A stretch of DNA of 64,000 bases, taken from positions 62,001 to 126,000 of the forward strand of contig NZ_BNAY01000009.1 of NCBI RefSeq assembly GCF_014654365.1. Reading direction: 5' to 3'. The position numbers and the translations under genes are program-made. Shown here piece after piece: positions 41,613 through 51,929 of the stretch; the stretch's first letter is position 1; the number at the start of each line of letters is the position of its first letter. This stretch comes from Amycolatopsis oliviviridis (GTDB taxonomy: Bacteria > Actinomycetota > Actinomycetes > Mycobacteriales > Pseudonocardiaceae). A model generated the notes under the pieces. That model saw only the letters and a program-made list of their open reading frames with translations, was not told the origin of the DNA and made no database searches.

Positions 41613-42137
41613 TCAGTGGGTGAACGCGCTCCTGGCGGCCAGGTCGGCCAGCAGGGCGCGGCCCTTCTCGGCGTTGCGCGGCTGGGCCAGGACGTCGTAG
41701 CGCCGGGCGACCAGCTGGCTCTGCGAGATGAACCCTCGCTTGTTCTTCGACGACGCGTATCCCAGCGCGCCGAACAGCAGGTTGAACCCGATACCGCCGA
41801 CGAGGCCGACGATGATCGGCACCAGTCCGGCGCCCGGGTTCAGCAGGCTCAGCACGAGGCCGAGGAACACACCGAACATCGCGCCCGACAGCGCCGAGCT
41901 GGTGAGCACCTTGCTCCAGCCCATGCGCCCGGCGATCCGCTCGACGAGGATCGGTTCGACACCGACGATGGTGACGTCGGTGATCGGGAAGTCCGTTCCC
42001 GCGAGGTGGTCGACGGCACGCTGCGCTTCGGAGTACGACTCGTAGGAGCCGATCGGCCACCCGCTGGGCAGCGTCGGGAGCTGAGCCCGCCCCTGGGGCT
42101 CGGAAAACGTGGTCTGCTGCGTGAATGCCTGTGTCAT
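41613..42137 (-). CDS. General-stress-protein-17M-like membrane protein
   Basis: A 174-residue protein. Residues ~20-75 carry a GSP17M-like domain (GWPIGSYESYSEAQRAVDHL, FPITDVTIVGVEP), followed by two membrane helices with Gly-rich text (SGAMFGVFLGLVLSLL and LVPIIVGLVGGIGFNLLFGA). The C-terminal YDVLAQPRNAEKGRALLADL resembles the same family in other actinobacteria. ATG 42137 has AAGGA immediately upstream. Function is unproven; homologues are induced by general stress in Bacillus. Confidence 0.75.
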   Translation of the reverse strand: MTQAFTQQTTFSEPQGRAQLPTLPSGWPIGSYESYSEAQRAVDHLAGTDFPITDVTIVGVEPILVERIAGRMGWSKVLTSSALSGAMFGVFLGLVLSLLNPGAGLVPIIVGLVGGIGFNLLFGALGYASSKNKRGFISQSQLVARRYDVLAQPRNAEKGRALLADLAARSAFTH

Positions 42138-42298
42138 TCCTTCTCACCTCTCTTGATCCGTACAACGTCCCGGATGCGCGGATCTCCTCCCGGTGCGGCG
42201 GGATTCACAGCATCTTCTCAGCCGGGCATCACAGACAATCCGCCCAGGGACCGGCTACGGTGCAAAATGGGTAACGAATCAGACCATTGGCCGAGTTG

Positions 42299-42319
42299 AC
42301 CGGGTCGGGTCGACCCGGT
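42299..42319. promoter_or_regulatory. Palindrome ACCGGGTCG-GGT-CGACCCGGT upstream of ligase operon
   Basis: Perfect 9-3-9 dyad 47 bp before the ATG of the glutamine-synthetase-like gene. The position suits an operator or an RNA hairpin in the leader. A GntR/FadR-type regulator (for example 55667-56389) or a TetR protein could bind it; that is a guess from position only. Confidence 0.4.
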
Positions 42320-42365
42320 AGGAAGAACCCGCAAAGGTACCGCTTCGAACCTTTAGGTGAGGCTG

Positions 42366-43730
42366 ATGGCGAACAGGCGCGGGATGCTCACGCTGGATCG
42401 GCTCCGGGAACTGGTCGAGGACGGCACCGTCGACACGGTGCTGGTGGCGATCACCGACATGCAGGGCAGGCTGCAGGGCAAACGCTGCGCCGCCGAATAC
42501 TTCCTCAACGAGGTCGTCGAGCACGCCACTGAAGCGTGCAACTACCTGCTCGCCGTCGACGTCGACATGAACACCGTGGACGGCTACGCGATGTCGTCCT
42601 GGGAGACCGGCTACGGCGACTTCGTCATGCGCCCGGACTTCGGCACACTGCGCCTGCTCCCGTGGCAGGAGGGCACCGCGCTCGTCCTCGCCGACCTCGA
42701 ACGGGTGCAGGGCGGCCCGGTCGCCCCGTCGCCCCGCCAGATCCTGCGCGGACAGCTCGACAGGCTGGCCGCGCACGGTCTCGCCGCCTACGTCGGCACC
42801 GAGCTGGAGTTCATCGTCTTCGACGACACCTTCGAGTCGGCCTGGGACAAGCGGTACCAGGACCTGCGCCCGGCCAACCAGTACAACGTCGACTACTCGA
42901 TGCTCGGTACCTCGCGGATCGAGCCACTGCTGCGCCGGATCCGCAACGACATGGGTGGCGCGGGGCTGTACGTCGAGTCGGCCAAAGGCGAGTGCAACCC
43001 CGGTCAGCACGAGATCGCGTTCCGCTACGCCGACGCGCTGACCACCTGCGACAACCACAGCGTCTACAAGACCGGGTCCAAGGAGATCGCCGCGCAGGAG
43101 GGCAAGAGCCTCACGTTCATGGCGAAGTACAACGAACGCGAGGGCAACTCCTGCCACATCCACATCAGCCTGCGCTCGGCGGCGGGCGAACCCGTTCTTG
43201 CCGGTGACGGTCCCGGCGGGTTCTCTCCGCTGATGGAACACTTCCTCGCCGGTCAGCTAGCCGGACTGCGCGAGCTGACCTACTTCTTCGCGCCGAACAT
43301 CAACTCCTACAAGCGTTTCGTCCCGGGCAGCTTCGCGCCGACGGCCGTCGCCTGGGGCACCGACAACCGCACGTGCGCGTTGCGCGTCGTCGGCCACGGG
43401 GACTCGCTCCGCACGGAGAACCGGGTTCCCGGCGGCGACGTGAACCCGTATCTCGCGGTGTCCGCGCTGATCGCGGCCGGGTTGCACGGCATCGAGAACG
43501 AACTGAAGCCGGAGCCGGAGTTCCACGGCAACGCCTACGGATCCGACAAGCCGACCGTGCCGACGACCCTGCGGGAGTCCGCGGCGCTGCTGGACCGGAG
43601 CGAACTCGCCAGGACCGCGTTCGGGGACGAGGTCGTCGACCACTACCTGAACGCGGCCAAGGTCGAACTCACCGCGTACGACGCCGCCGTCACCGACTGG
43701 GAGAGGATCCGTGGCTTCGAACGGCTCTGA
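42366..43730 (+). CDS. Glutamine-synthetase-like gamma-glutamyl-amine ligase
   Basis: A 454-residue member of the glutamine synthetase superfamily. N-terminal beta-grasp: VAITDMQGRLQGKRCAAEYF. Catalytic core: GTELEFIVFDD, ESAKGECNPGQHEIAFRYAD, GNSCHIHISL, SYKRFVPGSFAPTAVAWG and NRVPGGDVNPYLAVSALIAA. The tail lacks the adenylylation loop of GlnA-I. Divergence from GlnA and its operon partners (PuuD, aldehyde dehydrogenase) indicate that it glutamylates an amine, such as putrescine or ethanolamine, as PuuA and actinobacterial GlnA3/GlnA4 do. ATG 42366 is preferred; a GTG three codons earlier is possible. It overlaps the PuuD-like gene by 20 bases. Confidence 0.88.
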   Translation: MANRRGMLTLDRLRELVEDGTVDTVLVAITDMQGRLQGKRCAAEYFLNEVVEHATEACNYLLAVDVDMNTVDGYAMSSWETGYGDFVMRPDFGTLRLLPWQEGTALVLADLERVQGGPVAPSPRQILRGQLDRLAAHGLAAYVGTELEFIVFDDTFESAWDKRYQDLRPANQYNVDYSMLGTSRIEPLLRRIRNDMGGAGLYVESAKGECNPGQHEIAFRYADALTTCDNHSVYKTGSKEIAAQEGKSLTFMAKYNEREGNSCHIHISLRSAAGEPVLAGDGPGGFSPLMEHFLAGQLAGLRELTYFFAPNINSYKRFVPGSFAPTAVAWGTDNRTCALRVVGHGDSLRTENRVPGGDVNPYLAVSALIAAGLHGIENELKPEPEFHGNAYGSDKPTVPTTLRESAALLDRSELARTAFGDEVVDHYLNAAKVELTAYDAAVTDWERIRGFERL

Positions 43731-44439
43731 GTCCCTGGAAAGCGCGCCCCTCATCGGGCTGACGTCCTACCTGGAGCCCGCGAAGTTCCTGGTGTGGGAG
43801 ACCGAAGCGGCACTGCTCCACCGTGTGTACGTCGACGGGGTCGTCGCGGCGGGCGGTGTGCCGGTCCTGTTGCCGCCGGTGAGCGGCGCGCACGATCGGC
43901 TGGTGTCCGCCGTGGACGGTCTCGTACTGGTCGGCGGCGCCGATATCGACCCGGCGCGCTACGGCCAGGAGCAGCACGCGACGACGTACACGAGGCCGAA
44001 TCGGGACGAGTTCGAGTTCGGGCTGCTGCGGTCCGCTTTGGACGGTGGCAAACCGGTGCTCGGCGTGTGCCGCGGGCTGCAGGTGCTCAGCGTCGCGCTG
44101 GGCGGGACGCTCGCCCAGCACCTGCCGGAGACCCTGGACACCACGGATCACCAGCCCGCGCCCGCGACCTTCGGCGCCACTACGGTGACCCTCGCCGAGG
44201 GCAGCCGGGTCGCCTCGATCCTCGGCACCGAGACCAAGGTGCCGTGTTACCACCACCAGGCGATCGACAGGCTCGGCGACGGACTGGTCGCGACAGGCTG
44301 GGCCGCCGACGGGACCATCGAGGCGGCCGAACTGCCCGGCGACGGCTTCGTGCTCGGCGTCCAATGGCATCCCGAACAGAATCCCGACGACATCAGGCTT
44401 TTCGAAGCGCTGGTAGCAGCTGCGAAGGAGCGAGAATGA
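43711..44439 (+). CDS. Gamma-glutamyl-gamma-aminobutyrate hydrolase (PuuD-like, class I glutamine amidotransferase)
   Basis: A 242-residue amidase. The nucleophile cysteine is in GVCRGLQVLSVALGG and the histidine and glutamate in LGVQWHPEQ, the class I glutamine amidotransferase triad. DGLVLVGGADIDPARYG is the PuuD-type oxyanion region. It would hydrolyse the gamma-glutamyl bond of the oxidised intermediate, releasing glutamate. GTG 43711 follows GAGAGG and lies within the end of the ligase gene; ATGA couples it to the aldehyde dehydrogenase gene. Confidence 0.9.
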   Translation: MASNGSESLESAPLIGLTSYLEPAKFLVWETEAALLHRVYVDGVVAAGGVPVLLPPVSGAHDRLVSAVDGLVLVGGADIDPARYGQEQHATTYTRPNRDEFEFGLLRSALDGGKPVLGVCRGLQVLSVALGGTLAQHLPETLDTTDHQPAPATFGATTVTLAEGSRVASILGTETKVPCYHHQAIDRLGDGLVATGWAADGTIEAAELPGDGFVLGVQWHPEQNPDDIRLFEALVAAAKERE

Positions 44440-45800
44440 CCACGTTCGAGGTGATCAACCCCGCCACCGAGGAGGTGGTGAGGTCGGTCGAACTGACCTC
44501 GGCCGAGGAGACCGACGCGGCGATCGCCCGCGCGCACGCGGCGTTCCCCGCCTGGCGCGCGGTGGCCCCCGGCGACCGGGCGCGGCTGCTGCGCCGGTTC
44601 GCCGACGCCGTCGACGCCGACATCGAGAACCTCGCCCAGCTGGAGGTCGTCAACGCCGGCCACACGATCGGCAACGCGCGCTGGGAGGCGGGCAACGTCC
44701 GCGACGTGCTGACGTACTACTCGGCGTCACCCGAACGGCTGGCCGGCAAGCAGATCCCGGTGCCCGGCGGCGTGAACATGACGTTCCACGAGCCGCTCGG
44801 CGTGGTCGGGGTGATCGTGCCGTGGAACTTCCCGATGCCCATCGCGGGCTGGGGGTTCGCGCCCGCGCTCGCCGCCGGGAACACCGTCGTGCTCAAACCC
44901 GCCGAACTCACCCCGCTCACCGCGATCCGCCTCGGCGAGCTCGCCCGCGAGGCCGGGATCCCCGAAGACGTCTTCCAGGTGCTTCCCGGCAAGGGTTCCG
45001 TGGTGGGCCAGCGGTTCGTGGACCACCCGGCGGTGCGGAAGGTGGTCTTCACCGGCTCCACCGAGGTCGGCAAGCGGATCATGGCGGGCTGCGCCGCGCA
45101 GGTGAAGCGGGTGACCCTGGAACTCGGCGGCAAGAACGCGAACATCGTCTTCGCCGACGCCGACCTGGAGAAGGCTGCGGCCACCGCGCCCTACGGCGTG
45201 TTCGACAACGCCGGGCAGGACTGCTGCGCCCGGTCGCTGATCCTGGTCCAGTCGAGCGTCCACGAGAAGTTCATGGAGCTGCTGGAACCCGCGGTGAACG
45301 GCGTCGTCGTCGGGGATCCGCGGCTGGAGGTCACCGAGATGGGGCCGCTGATCTCGGCCGGTCACCACGCGAAGGTATCGTCCTATGTGGACGATTCCGC
45401 GCCGGTCGCCTTCCGGGGCAGCGCGCCCACCGGCCCCGGCTACTGGTTCGCGCCGACCGTCGTCACCCCGCCGGACCTGCGGCATCCGCTGGCCTCGGAC
45501 GAGATCTTCGGCCCGGTCGTCGCGGTGGTGCCGTTCGACGGCGAGGCGGACGCGATCACCATGGCCAACCAGACCGAGTACGGCCTGTCCGGCTCGATCT
45601 GGACCCGCGACGTCGGCCGCGCCTTCCGCGTCGCACGTGGCGTCGAAGCCGGGAACCTCTCGGTCAACTCGCACTCGTCCGTCCGGTACTGGACACCGTT
45701 CGGCGGGTTCAAGCAGTCGGGACTGGGCCGGGAGCTCGGCCCGGACGCCGTCGACGCCTTCACCGAGACCAAAAACGTCTTTATCAGCACGGAGGAATAG
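44436..45800 (+). CDS. NAD(P)-dependent aldehyde dehydrogenase (PuuC-like)
   Basis: A 454-residue aldehyde dehydrogenase. The cofactor site is VVGVIVPWNFPMPIAGWGFA; VVFTGSTEVGKRIM is the Rossmann turn; LELGGKNANIVF holds the general-base glutamate and FDNAGQDCCARSLI the catalytic cysteine. It is predicted to oxidise a gamma-glutamylamino-aldehyde to the acid. It has AAGGAG and an ATGA overlap with puuD. No amine oxidase (PuuB) gene is present to make the aldehyde; the downstream SDR or a distant enzyme must supply that step if the pathway is of the Puu type. Confidence 0.9.
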   Translation: MTTFEVINPATEEVVRSVELTSAEETDAAIARAHAAFPAWRAVAPGDRARLLRRFADAVDADIENLAQLEVVNAGHTIGNARWEAGNVRDVLTYYSASPERLAGKQIPVPGGVNMTFHEPLGVVGVIVPWNFPMPIAGWGFAPALAAGNTVVLKPAELTPLTAIRLGELAREAGIPEDVFQVLPGKGSVVGQRFVDHPAVRKVVFTGSTEVGKRIMAGCAAQVKRVTLELGGKNANIVFADADLEKAAATAPYGVFDNAGQDCCARSLILVQSSVHEKFMELLEPAVNGVVVGDPRLEVTEMGPLISAGHHAKVSSYVDDSAPVAFRGSAPTGPGYWFAPTVVTPPDLRHPLASDEIFGPVVAVVPFDGEADAITMANQTEYGLSGSIWTRDVGRAFRVARGVEAGNLSVNSHSSVRYWTPFGGFKQSGLGRELGPDAVDAFTETKNVFISTEE

Positions 45801-45802
45801 GA

Positions 45803-46570
45803 ATGGTTCAGCGTTTCGAGGGCCGCGTCGCGGTCATCACCGGCGGGAGCAGCGGCATCGGTCTCGCCACCGCGCGGCGGCTGGCGAGCGAAGGCGCGAA
45901 GGTCGTCATCGGCGACATCTCCGCCGAAGCGGGCAAAGCCGCGGCCGACGAGGTCGGCGGCCTGTTCGTCCAGGCCGACGTCACCGACGCCGACCAGGTC
46001 GAGGCCCTGTTCCAGACCACTGTGGACACCTTCGGCTCGGTCGACGTCGCGTTCAACAACGCCGGTATCTCCCCGCCCGAGGACGACTCGATCCTCACCA
46101 CCGGCATCGACGCGTGGGAGAAGGTGCAGAAGGTCAACCTGACGTCGGTGTACCTGTGCTGCAAGGCGGTGCTGCCGCATATGCAACGGCAAGGCAAGGG
46201 CTCGATCATCAACACGGCGTCGTTCGTCGCGGTGATGGGCGCGGCGACGTCGCAGATCTCCTACACCGCGTCCAAGGGCGGGGTGCTGGCGATGAGCCGG
46301 GAGCTGGGCGTGCAGTTCGCGCGGGAGAACATCCGGGTCAACGCGCTGTGCCCGGGTCCGGTGAACACGCCGCTGCTGAAGGAGCTGTTCGCGAAGGACC
46401 CCGAGCGGGCCGCGCGGCGGCTGGTGCACGTGCCGGTCGGGCGGTTCGCGGAGCCGGAGGAGATCGCGGGCGCGGTCGCCTTCCTGGCGAGCGACGACGC
46501 CTCGTTCATCACCGCTTCGCAGTTCCTGGTGGACGGCGGCATCTCGGGCGCCTACGTCACCCCGCTCTGA
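45803..46570 (+). CDS. Short-chain dehydrogenase/reductase
   Basis: A 255-residue classical SDR. TGGSSGIGLATARRLASEGA is the NAD(P)-binding motif, VIGDISAEAG favours NAD (Asp after beta-2), NNAGISPPEDD is motif NNAG, and the catalytic set is Ser (INTASFVAV), Tyr and Lys (YTASKGG). The C-terminal FLVDGGISGAYVTPL is typical. GGAGG precedes ATG 45803 and it is the last cistron of the ligase operon. A substrate in the same pathway, for example alcohol-to-aldehyde oxidation of a gamma-glutamyl-ethanolamine-like compound, is an inference that would explain the missing amine oxidase. Confidence 0.9.
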   Translation: MVQRFEGRVAVITGGSSGIGLATARRLASEGAKVVIGDISAEAGKAAADEVGGLFVQADVTDADQVEALFQTTVDTFGSVDVAFNNAGISPPEDDSILTTGIDAWEKVQKVNLTSVYLCCKAVLPHMQRQGKGSIINTASFVAVMGAATSQISYTASKGGVLAMSRELGVQFARENIRVNALCPGPVNTPLLKELFAKDPERAARRLVHVPVGRFAEPEEIAGAVAFLASDDASFITASQFLVDGGISGAYVTPL

Positions 46571-46582
46571 CCTCGCCGCCCT

Positions 46583-46653
46583 CTCCGCATTTAGTCCTCT
46601 GAATGCGGAGCTCCTGGGTCGCACCCCCTCCGCATTTAGTCCTCTGAATGCGG
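46583..46653. repeat. Direct repeat of family B hairpin half (copy 2)
   Basis: A 26-bp unit (CTCCGCATTTAGTCCTCTGA onward to GAATGCGG) occurs twice in direct orientation, 46583-46608 and 46628-46653. Each unit can fold on its own (CCGCATT with AATGCGG). The core TTTAGTCCTCTGAATGCGG is shared with the inverted repeats at 55591 and 62639, but here the second arm is not inverted. Confidence 0.65.
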
Positions 46654-46779
46654 CGGGGGCGGCCCGGGTGGGGCGTCACTCGTCCCGGTGGCCGGGATGG
46701 CGGGCCGCTGACCTGCGCTGTAGGTCTGAGACGCGGAGCCGGACGGTTCCGCGATCCGAGAAGCGCGGGAGGCCCGAGA

Positions 46780-47154
46780 ATGACCCGGCAGATGAGCACC
46801 GCCATGCGCGACTGCGTCGACCTGTGCAACGAGTGTCACGTCAGGTGCGAGGAGATGATGACGCGCTGCATGGAGGTCGGCGGCGCCAAGCTCGGGATGA
46901 TGATGGTGACCTGCGCGGACATGTCCCGCATGTGCGCCGACATGATGATGCGCTGTTCGGCCATGATCGCCGACCTCGAAATGATGCGCATGTGCGCGAA
47001 GATGTGCGGCCTGGCCTCCCAGATGATGCGCATGTGCGCCCAGGAGTGCGCCAAGACCGGAGACCCCGAACTCGCCGAAGCCGCCGAGATGATGACGCGC
47101 TGTGCCGAACTCTGCGGCACCATCACCGCCGAGATGATGATGGAGAACGCGTAA
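46780..47154 (+). CDS. Met/Cys-rich four-helix copper-binding protein (DUF326-like)
   Basis: A 124-residue protein with 14 cysteines and very many methionines, arranged in CxxxC/MxxC helical spacing: DCVDLCNECHVRCEEMM, TCADMSRMCADMMMRC, MCAKMC, MCAQEC and RCAELC. This is the pattern of the DUF326 four-helix-bundle cysteine-rich proteins related to copper storage proteins, which bind many Cu(I) ions. There is no signal peptide, so it would act in the cytoplasm. ATG 46780 follows GGGAGG. No copper exporter or CsoR-type regulator is adjacent. A second family-E repeat cluster begins at its stop codon. Confidence 0.85.
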   Translation: MTRQMSTAMRDCVDLCNECHVRCEEMMTRCMEVGGAKLGMMMVTCADMSRMCADMMMRCSAMIADLEMMRMCAKMCGLASQMMRMCAQECAKTGDPELAEAAEMMTRCAELCGTITAEMMMENA

Positions 47155-47253
47155 CTCGCGTGATCAGGCCCGTGACTCGCGTGCTTGGAGGCGTAACTCA
47201 CGAGCTACGGCTCCCGTCACGCGAGTTCCGCCCCTGATCACGCGAGTCACGGC
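47153..47253. repeat. Repeat family E (ACTCGCGTGA units), copy 2
   Basis: Units: AACTCGCGTGATCAG at 47153, GTGACTCGCGTG near 47172, GTAACTCACGAG, then inverted CACGCGAGTTCCGCC near 47218 and GATCACGCGAGTCACG near 47236. The outer members form a long imperfect stem. As at 34347-34450, the first unit starts at the upstream gene's stop codon. Confidence 0.65.
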
Positions 47254-47365
47254 GGCGACCACGCGTGTCCGGGCGAACGGGACAAGTGACGTGCCCGGCC
47301 AGAAGTAGACGGGCGCTGAACACGCCAGGTACGGTGTGCGCACAACTGCAGATCGGGCCGTCGAG

Positions 47366-47553
47366 CTGGAGCGGGAGAGCCCCCATGAACGTGGTGGGGC
47401 ACCGAAGGAGCAAACTCCCCGGAATCTCTCAGGTACCCACTACCGCTTCCGCGAGGCCACTCTGGAAAGCAGGCGCGCAAGTGCGCCTCACCCAAGGTGA
47501 AAGCCGTCCTGTCCACGGGCGGTGAAACTCTCAGGTGCCATGACAGAGGGGGA
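47366..47553 (+). promoter_or_regulatory. Tandem glycine riboswitch
   Basis: Two glycine aptamers in series. Aptamer 1: GCGGGAGAGCCCCC (47371) with CCGAAGGAGCAAACTCCCC and the closing AATCTCTCAGGTA. After a short linker, aptamer 2: ACTCTGGAAAGCAGG (47459) with CACCCAAGGTGAAAGCC and GGTGAAACTCTCAGG, then GACAGAGGGGGAG. The paired signatures CCGAAGGAGC and ACCCAAGGTGAAAGCC, each with a downstream CTCTCAGG, are diagnostic. It ends about 47 bp before the gcvP start and should turn the glycine-cleavage operon on when glycine is abundant. Confidence 0.93.
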
Positions 47554-47599
47554 GTTCCCGGCGCACCGGTCTATCCGGCGCCTGACCCAAGGAGCTCCC

Positions 47600-50431
<2,832 letters not shown>

Positions 50432-50439
50432 GGCACTTG

Positions 50440-51531
50440 ATGTCGAAAGAGACGTCCCTGCACGGAGTCCACAAAGGACTGGGTGCGCTGTTCACCGACT
50501 TCGCGGGCTGGTCGATGCCGATCCGCTACAGCAGCGAGCTGGCGGAGCACAAGGCGGTCCGCGAGACCGCGGGCCTGTTCGACCTGTCCCACATGGCCGA
50601 GATCGAGGTGACCGGCCCGCAGGCCGCCGACACCCTCGACTTCGCGCTGGTCGGCAACCTGTCCGGGGTCAAACCGGGCCGGGCGCGCTACACGATGATC
50701 TGCGACGAGAACGGCGGTGTGCTGGACGACCTGGTCGTCTACCGCCTCGCCGACGAGAAGTTCCTGGTCGTGGCCAACGCTGGTAACGCCGCCGTGGTCG
50801 CGGAGGCGCTGGCCGAGCGGGTCTCGGGCTTCGACGCGGTCGTCGACAACAAGTCCGAGGACGTCGCGCTGATCGCCGTCCAGGGCCCGAAGGCCGTCGA
50901 GATCCTCGGCGCCGTCACCGACGCCGACCTGGGCGCGCTCAAGTACTACGCGAGCGTCCCGGCCGTCGTGAAGGGTCACGACGTCCTGCTCGCCCGCACC
51001 GGCTACACCGGCGAGGACGGTTTCGAGCTGTACGTCCCGGCCGGTGAGGCTCCCGCCGTCTGGCGCATCCTCACCGAGGCCGGCGAGCCGCACGGCCTGC
51101 TCCCGGCCGGTCTCGCCTGCCGCGACACGCTGCGTCTCGAAGCCGGGATGCCGTTGTACGGCAACGAACTCAGCCTCCAGCTGAGCCCGTTCGAAGCCGG
51201 TCTCGGCCGCGTGGTCAAGTTCGAGAAACCGAACGACTTCGTCGGCAAGGCCGCGCTGGAGGAGCTGTCCAAGAAGGATGTTCCCCGGGTCCGCGTCGGG
51301 CTCAAGGGCTCCGGCCGCCGCGCCCCGCGCCACGGCTACACCGTCCTGTCCGGCGAGACCGAGATCGGCGAGGTCACCAGCGGTGCCCTCTCGCCGACCC
51401 TGGGCTACCCGATCGCCATGGCCTACGTGGACCGGGAGCACTCCGAGCCCGGCACCCAGCTTTCCGTCGACATCCGGGGCCGTATCGAGCCCGTCGAGGT
51501 CGTCGCCCTGCCCTTCTACTCCCGCGCCTGA
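50440..51531 (+). CDS. gcvT: Aminomethyltransferase, T-protein
   Basis: A 363-residue folate-dependent enzyme releasing ammonia and forming methylene-tetrahydrofolate from aminomethyl-GcvH. The N-terminal FTDFAGWSMPIRYSSELAEH, the segment FDLSHMAEIEVTGPQA, RTGYTGEDGFELYVP and ACRDTLRLEAGMPLYGNEL are typical GcvT motifs including the folate-binding aspartate region. ATG 50440 is 8 bp after gcvP. Nothing unusual in length or composition. Confidence 0.96.
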   Translation: MSKETSLHGVHKGLGALFTDFAGWSMPIRYSSELAEHKAVRETAGLFDLSHMAEIEVTGPQAADTLDFALVGNLSGVKPGRARYTMICDENGGVLDDLVVYRLADEKFLVVANAGNAAVVAEALAERVSGFDAVVDNKSEDVALIAVQGPKAVEILGAVTDADLGALKYYASVPAVVKGHDVLLARTGYTGEDGFELYVPAGEAPAVWRILTEAGEPHGLLPAGLACRDTLRLEAGMPLYGNELSLQLSPFEAGLGRVVKFEKPNDFVGKAALEELSKKDVPRVRVGLKGSGRRAPRHGYTVLSGETEIGEVTSGALSPTLGYPIAMAYVDREHSEPGTQLSVDIRGRIEPVEVVALPFYSRA

Positions 51532-51548
51532 AAGGCCCTTGAACGACC

Positions 51549-51926
51549 ATGAGCATCCCCCAAGACCTGAAGTACACGAAGGAACACGAGTGGCTGAACG
51601 TCGCCGACGGCGTCGCCACCGTGGGCATCACCGCCTTCGCCGCCGAGTCGCTCGGTGACATCGTGTTCGTCCAGCTCCCCTCGGTCGGCGACACCGTCAC
51701 CGCGGGCGAGGTGTTCGGCGAGGTCGAGTCGACCAAGTCGGTCAGCGAGCTGTACGCACCCGTGGACGGTGAGGTCGTCGAGGTGAACGAGGCCACAACG
51801 GACACCCCCGAGCTCATCAACTCGGACCCGTACGCCGAAGGATGGCTCCTGAAGGTGCGTCTGTCCGGCGACGTGCCCGCCCTGCTCGACGCCCAGGCGT
51901 ACGCCGTTCTGACCCAGGAGAACTGA
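51549..51926 (+). CDS. gcvH: Glycine cleavage system H-protein
   Basis: A 125-residue carrier. The lipoyl lysine is K63 in EVESTKSVSELYAPVDGEVV. YTKEHEWLNVADGVATVGIT is the classical N-terminus. It shuttles the aminomethyl group between P-, T- and L-proteins. It lies 17 bp after gcvT and 3 bp before glyA. The dihydrolipoyl dehydrogenase (L-protein) is not encoded in the window. Confidence 0.97.
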   Translation: MSIPQDLKYTKEHEWLNVADGVATVGITAFAAESLGDIVFVQLPSVGDTVTAGEVFGEVESTKSVSELYAPVDGEVVEVNEATTDTPELINSDPYAEGWLLKVRLSGDVPALLDAQAYAVLTQEN

Positions 51927-51929
51927 CCT

